From assembly GCF_902459765.1 (NCBI RefSeq), contig NZ_CABPSP010000007.1, positions 214,467 to 278,466 on the forward strand: a stretch of 64,000 bases of DNA. Direction: 5' to 3'. Origin of the DNA: Pandoraea anapnoica. Lineage in GTDB: Bacteria > Pseudomonadota > Gammaproteobacteria > Burkholderiales > Burkholderiaceae. A model generated the notes under the pieces. It saw nothing but the letters and a program-made list of their open reading frames with translations, did not search any database and had not been told where the DNA came from. Numbering within the stretch: the first letter of the stretch is position 1; the number at the start of each line of letters is the position of its first letter. The position numbers and the translations under genes are program-made. Positions 17,578-24,991 of the stretch are shown piece by piece.

Positions 17578-18857
17578 CGGAGCGCTCACTGAAGGTGCTT
17601 TCCAACGGACAGCACATGGGAACCCTGACCGACACCGACGGTGTTTGGTCGTTCGGGTACGCCCCGGAATGGCTTTCATTCGGGCCACGCTTTGAGTTGG
17701 CGCCAGCATTCCCCCTGAGCGAAAAAGTCGTCGTTGACGGCTCTAGTCAGCGACCGGTGCAGTGGTTTTTCGACAATCTTCTACCGGAAGAAGCCATGCG
17801 TGTTGCGCTTGCGAAGGAGGCAAAACTAGAGTCGGAGGATTCTTGGGGGTTATTGGCGTACTACGGACGCGAGTCCGCCGGATCTCTCACGTTGCTTCCC
17901 CTGAGTGAGAGCGACGACACCGGCGGTCGGCGTGAATTGCCATACGATTCTCTTGAAGCTCGTATTCAGGCGATGCCCTATGCTCCGATCACCTCCGACG
18001 CGCCAAAACGAATGAGTGCGGCCGGTGCCCAGCAAAAGTTGTTGGTGATTCTCGACACCGAGCATGGCAACCAGCTTTTTGAGCCGGAAGGGAATGAACC
18101 ATCGACGCATATTCTCAAACCGGACATGCGCCACACCGGGTATCCGCATTCGGCTGTTAACGAGTTTTACACGATGCGTTTGGCCAAGGCGGTCGGCCTT
18201 CCTGTGCCGAATACGTACCTATTACGTGTCCCGTCGGCATGCTACGTGGTTGAGCGATTCGACCGAAATTTCAAGACCAGCCCTGTGCAGCGAATCCACA
18301 CTCTCGATGCACTGCAACTCCTGACTCGTGACCGCACGTTCAAGTATCACTCGGCAAATGCTGAGTCTCTCTCTGCATGCATTGAGCGTCAGAGCGTAAA
18401 GGCTCTCAGCAGAACCGCCATATACCGATGGGCAGTGTTCAACGTGCTGGTAGGAAATGGGGACAACCATTTGAAGAACGTGTCGTTCTTTTCGCTGCCA
18501 AGTGGCTATGCACTGGCGCCGTTCTATGACTTGCTAAGCACGGTGGCGTATCACACGCCGGAAAACCACGGCTGGAGCCAATGGCCACATGTTGAATTGG
18601 CGATGCGAATCGGAAAGGCTACACATTTCGCTGACGTGACCCGAGAGGAGCTTGTGAAATTCGGCGAAGTGCTGTCGCTCAATGAGAAGCAGGCGACCGT
18701 CATGCTCGACGACGTCATTGCCGACGTTCAAGGGCAAGCAGAACCTCTTCGTGCGTCTATTGAGAGTGAACACAACCTATCTGGCGGAGAGGCTCGATTG
18801 CTTCGTACGATAGTCAATATGCCAATCAAGGAAATGACAGGGCGTTTGCGGGCGTGA
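17574..18857 (+). CDS. hipA: HipA-type serine/threonine kinase toxin
   Basis: 427 residues, standard HipA length. The N-terminal couple_hipA region (about 1-110, containing WFFDNLLPEEAMR) precedes the kinase core: RMSAAGAQQKLLV with the P-loop region, THILKPD (ATP-binding lysine), CYVVERFDR, GNGDNHLKNVSF (catalytic loop) and PFYDLLSTVAY (metal-binding Asp). HipA kinases phosphorylate aminoacyl-tRNA synthetases such as GltX and induce growth arrest and persistence. All catalytic residues seem present, so it should be active. Translationally coupled to hipB (ATGA overlap). Confidence 0.9.
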   Translation: MTERSLKVLSNGQHMGTLTDTDGVWSFGYAPEWLSFGPRFELAPAFPLSEKVVVDGSSQRPVQWFFDNLLPEEAMRVALAKEAKLESEDSWGLLAYYGRESAGSLTLLPLSESDDTGGRRELPYDSLEARIQAMPYAPITSDAPKRMSAAGAQQKLLVILDTEHGNQLFEPEGNEPSTHILKPDMRHTGYPHSAVNEFYTMRLAKAVGLPVPNTYLLRVPSACYVVERFDRNFKTSPVQRIHTLDALQLLTRDRTFKYHSANAESLSACIERQSVKALSRTAIYRWAVFNVLVGNGDNHLKNVSFFSLPSGYALAPFYDLLSTVAYHTPENHGWSQWPHVELAMRIGKATHFADVTREELVKFGEVLSLNEKQATVMLDDVIADVQGQAEPLRASIESEHNLSGGEARLLRTIVNMPIKEMTGRLRA

Positions 18858-19027
18858 CGCTTCGCATCACACCAACTCTCGGACGGTCATGGCCAAGGTT
18901 GCTCTGTTTTCATAGCCTATTGGCCCTATTGAAGGGGGCGGGTCACCGCCCCCGCTAGCCCTCATTTGAGCACAAGCAACGCGGCGTGGGGGGGGGGGCA
19001 CACAATGCGCAACTAACCCCTGTCAAG

Positions 19028-21475
19028 CTATCGAGATGAGCTACCAAAGTTAAACCGTCGCTTTGGCGATGCCTCGTACGACCTACCCCGCTCCTTGAAC
19101 TCGATGACTTCCATTCGAGCGCCGTACAACCGAAGCAAGCGACGTACTGAATCTCCCAACGTCTTGTCGGGAATTGCCTCTACCAAGCGATTAACAGGGA
19201 TGGGGGGGGCGCCAAATAGTGCAGCGTGCGCGGGCGGATTTGTAAACTCCTGTCCGACGCGACCTGCCACACCGTCGTTCGCATCTCTAGCGATGAGCCC
19301 GATGTCGATGGTCAAATGCTTGCTAGCGATCCGAAGAGCTTCCGCTAGGTCGATAGATACCGCTCGTCCGGTATTTTCTTCATTAGTTTTTTTGAGGGCA
19401 GCAGCACATACCCGCTCGGGAGTTCCATAAAGTGAGGTCGGGATAAAGATTCCTTTCTCCACTCCCTCCGAACTTTTCATTCGCTGAATCACACGAACGA
19501 TTAGGCCAAGGACTAGCGCCCGGACTGCGTCCAAGGAGCCGTCCTCGTAACGTAGTCGGATAAGACAAACGATGGCCATCGTCGCAGCATCTTCATCACC
19601 CTCGCTAAGAATCTCGGCCAGCGTGGATATGAGCTCCTCATTGGATACCTGATTCTGGGCGGCGGGCGTACGCCGAAGACCAATAATTGCCACGTCCGCT
19701 GCCGACATTCTGACGGCTGGAATGCGCAGTATCTTAGCGGTCAGTGCTGTATCCGCCGCGAAGTAGCGGAGGTACTCCGTAGATAGTGGGCCAGCGCTTG
19801 CGCCCAGCGTTTCGTGCCAGCGATCAAGATACTGGCGATCGGGCCCAGCTTCAAGAAATTCTCGGATGTCAACAGTCAGTGCGTTAGCTAGTTGAACGTG
19901 TTGCTCGGCTGACGGGGTCCACTCTCTTGCCCGTTCCGCAACCAAAAACTCTTGGAATGAGCGATGCGCAAAAAATAGAATTCCTGCGTCCTTTTCCTCC
20001 GTTAACGTCGAAACGAGATACTCGGCGAGTTTTGTTTCCGGATCGATAGACTTTCCGTCAGGCAACCCATCCAGCAAAGCGCGAGGGACCTGATCGCGGT
20101 CAAAAAAACCTTGACCATCCCCCGACTTCGTCCAACACCACCACGCCAATTCCTTCTGAAATTTGAGTCTATCAGCAACGCCGATATCTCGACGTGCTTG
20201 TTTTTCTTCTACGTCTCTTTCAATGAGTCGTCGCATGAATTGAGCGTAGAGCGTGTGTTGGGTAAAGCCTCGAAGATCGAATGTCGGGTCGGACGCGAGT
20301 TCCGCAACGATCTTTGCATGCACAGGACGCCTTAGCAGATCCTCCGAAACCTCCTGCCGGATTTCTCGAAGACGTTGATCGACAAACTCTTCAGATGGAA
20401 TTGTTTCGTTTGTCGTCGCGAGGTGCTTCAAATAGTTACGAAGAAATTGGGTAATTTCAGATTCATTGAAGAAATCGATTTCCACTTCCGTCCATTGTCG
20501 AAACGTGGGGTCAACAACCTGTGAATTGACTCCAAATCCACGGATACCTCTAAAAACGAGATCGCGCGCTTCCGTGGGGATTGCATTTGGTCTGCCAAGA
20601 ATTAGTATTTTAGAGTTTTTTTGAATGAGTCTGTTAAATTCACGGAAGTTCGACCGAAAATCAGCGGCTGACATCGCGTGTTTCATCTCATCAAATCCGT
20701 CGAGAACAATTAAAAGTCTTCCCATCTGATTTAAATGTTCAAGCGTCCGGAATCTGAAGTCAGTTGCAGGTTGGCGGGAAGTGAATTCCTTGCCAAAAAG
20801 ACCTTCCAGTTGAGTCTCGTGTACTACCTGACCAAGTCTAATTAGAACTGGCATCCGCTCAGTTGGGTCGGCGAGATACCGCCGCGCCTGCGTGGATACG
20901 AGTCTTTTGGCGAAGCTCGTTTTTCCTTTGCCGTATCCCCCCATAATAGCTAAGGGTGATGGCTTTGAATCGTAAAGCCAGTTTTCTATATAAGATGATG
21001 CGGATTGAGACTGGCCGACGAGTCTCGCTTCGACATAATATGATTCTAATTCATCCTCATTGAACAGCTCGCCAAGAATCTCAATGTACTCCCTCAACCC
21101 AAGGAGATCCGCTTCAAGTTGCCGATCTGTTTGGAAGCTGAGCCATCGCACAGAATCGACATAAGCGCGGGGGTCTGCTGATATGTCTTTCGAAGCAACT
21201 ATGAGTACGTGATCGAGAAGTTTGCTTTCTACTAGCGGACCGTAGTCGCTATATATCGCGAGAAGATTATCTTTCGTCAAAGGTCTGCTGTAGTCTTTGC
21301 ATTCAACGCCAAACGTAATGCGGCGACCGAACTCATTTCGAGAAAATACAATATCTACTTTTTTTGACCCCTTTCTAACTTCTGTCAGAACGTCTGGATA
21401 CTTTGTTCTTAGAATGGCAGCGATGGCGTCGCGAAACTTGTCCCCGCGTTCAACCGTAGTTGGGTGATTCTGCAT
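19028..21475 (-). CDS. STAND NTPase: restriction-endonuclease-like domain fused to NACHT
   Basis: 815 residues. The N-terminus is a PD-(D/E)XK nuclease-like domain: an Asp at 41 in KKVDIVF and the pair E58-C-K60 in FGVECKD, as in Mrr-type enzymes. A NACHT NTPase follows, with Walker A GGYGKGKTS (179-187) and Walker B LLIVLDGFDE (254-263). The long helical C-terminal half (about 400-815) is a likely sensor. Bacterial NACHT and Avs proteins with this architecture protect against phage by recognising an infection product and triggering DNA cleavage. Direct activity here is inference. GAGAAGAGGGA precedes the ATG. The gene is clearly less GC-rich than the core genome, and it sits in the island between hipBA and the integrase. 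Confidence 0.82.
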   Translation of the reverse strand: MQNHPTTVERGDKFRDAIAAILRTKYPDVLTEVRKGSKKVDIVFSRNEFGRRITFGVECKDYSRPLTKDNLLAIYSDYGPLVESKLLDHVLIVASKDISADPRAYVDSVRWLSFQTDRQLEADLLGLREYIEILGELFNEDELESYYVEARLVGQSQSASSYIENWLYDSKPSPLAIMGGYGKGKTSFAKRLVSTQARRYLADPTERMPVLIRLGQVVHETQLEGLFGKEFTSRQPATDFRFRTLEHLNQMGRLLIVLDGFDEMKHAMSAADFRSNFREFNRLIQKNSKILILGRPNAIPTEARDLVFRGIRGFGVNSQVVDPTFRQWTEVEIDFFNESEITQFLRNYLKHLATTNETIPSEEFVDQRLREIRQEVSEDLLRRPVHAKIVAELASDPTFDLRGFTQHTLYAQFMRRLIERDVEEKQARRDIGVADRLKFQKELAWWCWTKSGDGQGFFDRDQVPRALLDGLPDGKSIDPETKLAEYLVSTLTEEKDAGILFFAHRSFQEFLVAERAREWTPSAEQHVQLANALTVDIREFLEAGPDRQYLDRWHETLGASAGPLSTEYLRYFAADTALTAKILRIPAVRMSAADVAIIGLRRTPAAQNQVSNEELISTLAEILSEGDEDAATMAIVCLIRLRYEDGSLDAVRALVLGLIVRVIQRMKSSEGVEKGIFIPTSLYGTPERVCAAALKKTNEENTGRAVSIDLAEALRIASKHLTIDIGLIARDANDGVAGRVGQEFTNPPAHAALFGAPPIPVNRLVEAIPDKTLGDSVRRLLRLYGARMEVIEFKERGRSYEASPKRRFNFGSSSR

Positions 21476-21622
21476 TCCCTCTTCTCCGGGTGATTAAGTT
21501 AATCTTTCGTTTTCCACTGTGTATGTGCCTCGAGCAGTGGCTATTTGTTGATGCATTGTAATATACAGATTTTTTGATTGCTTCAACGTAGAGGTGCTAG
21601 TGCCCAGTGCTACTGAAATCAG

Positions 21623-21642
21623 GAGGGGGCGTCGCCCCCCTC
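21623..21642 (-). terminator. GC hairpin downstream of the integrase gene
   Basis: GAGGGGGC-GTC-GCCCCCCTC forms a short strong stem about 30 bases after the integrase stop. The T-tract on the minus strand is weak, so its efficiency is uncertain. Confidence 0.45.
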
Positions 21643-21669
21643 TCCAACTCAAGATTAATTGTCTGCTGG

Positions 21670-22800
21670 TCAACTTTGGGTGACGTGCACCGCAATGCTC
21701 GGATGCCCGCTGATTACCGTATTCTGCGTCGGTGCTAGTCTCGCAAGCCACAACCAACCAGAAAATCGATTCCCCATTTCGCGGATATGCGTATACCTCT
21801 TTAAGCTTGCCCAGCTTCGGTGGCCGGTTACGGCGGCTACGCGAGGTATCGACAGACCTTGCTCGAAAAGCCAACTGGTTCCTTCGTGGCGCAGGTCGTG
21901 AAATCTCAGATCCTGAATTTGCAGAAACCGGCATGCGCGTGTGAATGCTGCGCCGACGGCGTCGGTGGTGTAAGGGAAGATTCGGTCTTCGCCTTCGCGT
22001 CGTGGGATTGCAGACAGAATGCGCATTGCTTCCGGGGGAAGGTCGCACCAGATGTCGTTGCCGATCTTTTGTCCTGGGTGTTTCATGTCTCGAACGAGTA
22101 TGCGGGACCCTTCCGCGTCCAAGTTCGACCACTTGATCGTCACGATTTCCTCCTGGCGTCGTGTCGAAAATATCGCGAACGGAACGATGTACTGCATCGG
22201 CGCGCTTTTCGGATGCCTTTTGCGAATCCCTACGAAGTGTTCTAGAAGTAGATCCAGCTCAGCAAAACTAGCACGTCTTTCCCGTTTGGCGGACTTGGCA
22301 GTATGGCCGAGGTGGGATAGCACTCGTCGCGCATCCCTCAAGGCTTGCTCAGACAACGGATATCCCCACGCGGGGCGCGCGACGTTGACGACCGCCCCGA
22401 TGTGAGACATATAGTTGCTCGCGGTTTGAGGAAGTACGTCGAGGCTCTTCGCGAAATCAACGTAGTCGGTACTTCCCAACTGGCTGCAACGTTTCTCCCC
22501 GATAGGCGCTCGTGCGACGGCATTCAAGACTTGGGCCTTCGTTCGCCCGATTTTCTTAATCGATTCGTCGACGTACTTCTTAATCACCTCACTAAATAGA
22601 GGGTCGACCACCGCAGCGGCCTCTATGCCCCCCGGACGCGCCAACTCCTTCTCCCTCTTGACGATCCACGCCGCCGCAGCCTGCCTGCGGTCAAACGTCT
22701 TCGCCTCGGTATAGACCACCCGTCCGTCCCGCTTCAGGCGGATCTGTGCCGTATACCCTATACTTTTGTCCTTTCGTTCCCGTACTGAGATTGTTCCCAT
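21670..22800 (-). CDS. Tyrosine-type site-specific integrase of the dusA island
   Basis: 376 residues. An N-terminal arm-binding region (about 1-60, IGYTAQIRLKRDGRVVYTEAKTF) is followed by a SAM-like core-binding domain and the catalytic domain. Catalytic residues visible: Arg in FSTRRQEEIVTIKW, HDLRHEG (HxxR), TGHRSW (His) and the Tyr in SLKRYTHI. It recombines attP with the dusA 5' end. It is transcribed away from dusA, with its start 142 bases from the dusA ATG. Paired GTGCTACA sites in that gap are probable arm sites, so integrase binding may also affect dusA expression. Confidence 0.92.
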   Translation of the reverse strand: MGTISVRERKDKSIGYTAQIRLKRDGRVVYTEAKTFDRRQAAAAWIVKREKELARPGGIEAAAVVDPLFSEVIKKYVDESIKKIGRTKAQVLNAVARAPIGEKRCSQLGSTDYVDFAKSLDVLPQTASNYMSHIGAVVNVARPAWGYPLSEQALRDARRVLSHLGHTAKSAKRERRASFAELDLLLEHFVGIRKRHPKSAPMQYIVPFAIFSTRRQEEIVTIKWSNLDAEGSRILVRDMKHPGQKIGNDIWCDLPPEAMRILSAIPRREGEDRIFPYTTDAVGAAFTRACRFLQIQDLRFHDLRHEGTSWLFEQGLSIPRVAAVTGHRSWASLKRYTHIREMGNRFSGWLWLARLAPTQNTVISGHPSIAVHVTQS

Positions 22801-22812
22801 AGGTTTTCGTCG

Positions 22813-22850
22813 GTGCTACACGGCTTTTTTCGGTGCTACACCGTAGCACT
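22813..22850 (+). promoter_or_regulatory. Putative integrase arm-binding sites, right end
   Basis: GTGCTACA at 22813-22820 and 22833-22840, and its imperfect inverse GTAGCACT at 22843-22850. This mirrors the TGTAGCAC pair at the left end. It lies between the integrase start and dusA. Confidence 0.55.
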
Positions 22851-22942
22851 TGGGTGCTAAAACGAGCCTAAACCGGGGCTAAAATTGGGAAATCCGGCAC
22901 TACGCTTTTTGCTGTAATCGACTGTTTTGTAAGAGATTTTCA

Positions 22943-23956
22943 ATGAATTTACCCTTCCGCCGCGTTAGCGTCGCACCGATGATGGATTGGACGGACAAGC
23001 ACTGTCGTGTCTTTCACCGTCAGCTTTCGCGTCACACGTGGCTGTATACCGAGATGGTGACGACCGGTGCGCTGTTGCACGGCGACGTTGCGCGTCATCT
23101 CGATTTCGATGCCGTGGAGCATCCCGTCGCGTTGCAACTGGGCGGGAGTGAACCGCAGGATCTGGCGCGCGCGGCGAAGTTGGGCGAGCAGTGGGGGTAC
23201 GACGAGATCAACCTGAATTGCGGCTGCCCGTCGGAGCGCGTGCAGCGCGGTGCGTTCGGTGCGTGTCTGATGGCTGAGCCGACGTTGGTCGCGGATTGCG
23301 TGAAGGCGATGCGCGACGTAGTGCAGGTGCCGGTGACGGTCAAGCATCGCATTGGCATCGACGACGTCGAGTCTTTCTCGTTCGTTGAGGACTTCGTGGG
23401 CAAGATCGCGGAAGCCGGATGCGCGACGTTCATCGTCCACGCACGCAACGCGATTCTCAAAGGCCTGAGTCCGAAAGAGAACCGCGAGATTCCCCCGCTG
23501 AAGTACGACTATGCCTACCGTCTCAAGCAAGTATTCCCGCAGCTTGAAATCCTGATCAACGGTGGCGTCAAAACACTCGATGAAGTCGAGCTGCATTTGC
23601 AGCACGTCGATGGCGTGATGCTGGGCCGTGAGGCGTATCACAACCCCTATGTACTCGCTGAGGTCGACGCGCGCTTTTATGGTGATGCGTCGCCGGTCAA
23701 GTCGCGTGAGGAAGTGGAAGATGCGTTGATCGAATACGCAGCCTCGCAAGTGGAGAAGGGGCAGTATCTCGGCGCGATCTCGCGTCACGCGCTGGGCTTA
23801 TATCGTGGCGTGCCGGGCGCACGCGGATGGCGTCGCGTGCTGTCAGATCCGAAGCGTTTGAAGGCCGGCGTGAGTGCATTCGAAGAAGCGCGCGCTCAAC
23901 TGCGTGCAGGCGCATTCTCCGAGCCTGACGAGGCACAATCGATTGTTGCGGCGTGA
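22943..23956 (+). CDS. dusA: tRNA-dihydrouridine(20/20a) synthase DusA
   Basis: 337 residues. FMN/NADPH enzyme that reduces U20/U20a in tRNA. Motifs: VAPMMDWTDKHCR at the N-terminus, LQLGGSEP, INLNCGCPSERVQRGAFGACLM with the catalytic cysteine, TVKHRIGID, FIVHARNA and INGGVKT..EV. The first ~11 codons, the start and the promoter now come from island DNA rather than the native chromosome. The ribosome-binding site before 22943 is weaker than the orphaned native one at 13517. The protein is otherwise intact and should work. Confidence 0.95.
   Translation: MNLPFRRVSVAPMMDWTDKHCRVFHRQLSRHTWLYTEMVTTGALLHGDVARHLDFDAVEHPVALQLGGSEPQDLARAAKLGEQWGYDEINLNCGCPSERVQRGAFGACLMAEPTLVADCVKAMRDVVQVPVTVKHRIGIDDVESFSFVEDFVGKIAEAGCATFIVHARNAILKGLSPKENREIPPLKYDYAYRLKQVFPQLEILINGGVKTLDEVELHLQHVDGVMLGREAYHNPYVLAEVDARFYGDASPVKSREEVEDALIEYAASQVEKGQYLGAISRHALGLYRGVPGARGWRRVLSDPKRLKAGVSAFEEARAQLRAGAFSEPDEAQSIVAA
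22976..22994 (+). repeat. attR core repeat inside dusA
   Basis: Second copy of CCGATGATGGATTGGACGG, encoding the PMMDWT segment of DusA. Right junction of the island. Confidence 0.85.
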
Positions 23957-24070
23957 CATATAGCGTCAAGAGGCGACGTTCGGTGACGAGCGTTCGCCGC
24001 GTGAGATGACGATGTCGCGCATCGATCGTGCACGTGAGAGAAGAAATATTTCGAAGAAGTGAAAAAAGAG

Positions 24071-24100
24071 TTGGCAACGCGATAAAAACGTCGCTATAAT
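24071..24100 (+). promoter_or_regulatory. Promoter of tRNA-His
   Basis: TTGGCA and TATAAT are separated by 18 bases, about 40 bases before the mature tRNA. Confidence 0.7.
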
Positions 24101-24143
24101 CTTGTTTCTGTTCAGCGAGCAAGTCAAAGCGCTGATCACGGCG

Positions 24144-24219
24144 GTGGCCGTAGCTCAGTTGGTAGAGTCCTGGATTGTGATTCCAGTCGTCGTGGGTTCG
24201 AGTCCCATCGGTCACCCCA
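24144..24219 (+). tRNA. tRNA-His (GTG)
   Basis: 76 bases with encoded CCA. The acceptor stem is GTGGCCG/CGGTCAC, the anticodon GTG lies in CTGGATTGTGATTCCAG, and the T arm is GGGTTCGAGTCCC. A G at 24143 and discriminator C at 24216 supply the extra G-1:C73 pair that identifies tRNA-His. Confidence 0.96.
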
Positions 24220-24520
24220 AAATCCCCTTGTAGTTCTCAGCGTTACACGCACCTCATTTTCCCGTTCCGGGAAATTCTCCCGAAAGAAATAAAGTTCTCC
24301 GGCTCAGTCGATAGTCGACGTGTGTTCTGCTCGAACGACGGTCATCGCGTTTTTGCATGGTCGTGGGTTTCGCGCGCGTGGAATTCATCGCATCGGTCGT
24401 CACCACTCATACGTTCTCCCAACGCTGGCTCCACAGTTTTGGGCTTGCCTGGGACTAGCAGAAGGACCATGTGTCGCTTAGGCTTGACGGATTGAATCAG
24501 CCGACAAATGGAGACAACGC
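24220..24520. other. Intergenic region without recognised features
   Basis: About 300 bases between tRNA-His and the GNAT gene. It probably holds the tRNA 3' end and the promoter of the next gene. I see no convincing open frame or terminator with a T-tract. Confidence 0.4.
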
Positions 24521-24985
24521 ATGACCGACTCGACGCTTGAAGTCCGCGCCGCCACACCGGAAGATTTCGATGCATGGCGGCCGCTGTGGGACGGCTACAA
24601 CCGCTTCTACGGTCGCTTCGACGCAACCGCTCTCCCGGAACACGTCACGCGCACGACCTGGTCGCGCTTCTTCGACGGATATGAGCCCATGCACGCGATC
24701 GTCGCCAAACGTGGCGAACACATGCTCGGTCTCGTTCACTTCCTTTATCACCGCAGCACGACAATGGAAGGGCCGACCTGCTACTTACAGGATTTGTTCA
24801 CCGTCGAAGCAGCGCGCGGGCAGGGTGTGGGGCGCGCGCTGATCGAGGCCGTCTACGCGCATGCAAAGGCATCCAATTCGTTGCGGGTGTACTGGCACAC
24901 ACACGAAACGAACCTCACCGCCATGCGGCTTTACGACGGCGTCGCCGAGAAGCCGGGCTTCGTGATGTACCGCAAGAACCTTTGA
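24521..24985 (+). CDS. GNAT-family N-acetyltransferase
   Basis: 154 residues. The acetyl-CoA loop DLFTVEAARGQGVGRALIEAVYAHAK is clear, followed by VYWHTHETNLTAMRLYDGVAEKPGFVMYRK, typical of the diamine- or aminoglycoside-type small acetyltransferases. The N-terminus TDSTLEVRAATPEDFDAWRPLWDGY is the usual first strand and helix. The substrate is unknown. It stands alone, convergent with the DUF4157 gene six bases downstream. Confidence 0.85.
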   Translation: MTDSTLEVRAATPEDFDAWRPLWDGYNRFYGRFDATALPEHVTRTTWSRFFDGYEPMHAIVAKRGEHMLGLVHFLYHRSTTMEGPTCYLQDLFTVEAARGQGVGRALIEAVYAHAKASNSLRVYWHTHETNLTAMRLYDGVAEKPGFVMYRKNL

Positions 24986-24991
24986 ATTCGC

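Larger units (their letters stand above)
13560..22994. mobile_element. Genomic island integrated in dusA (about 9.4 kb)
   Basis: The 19-bp direct repeat bounds it, it carries a tyrosine integrase beside dusA, and it splits the dusA 5' end. Contents in order: PrtN-like regulator, HUH replication initiator, structured non-coding DNA, two small genes, hipBA, NACHT-nuclease gene, integrase. dusA is a known integration target of islands and prophages in Proteobacteria. The lower GC of the NACHT gene also suggests foreign DNA. The Rep gene suggests the element may replicate after excision (inference). Confidence 0.85.
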
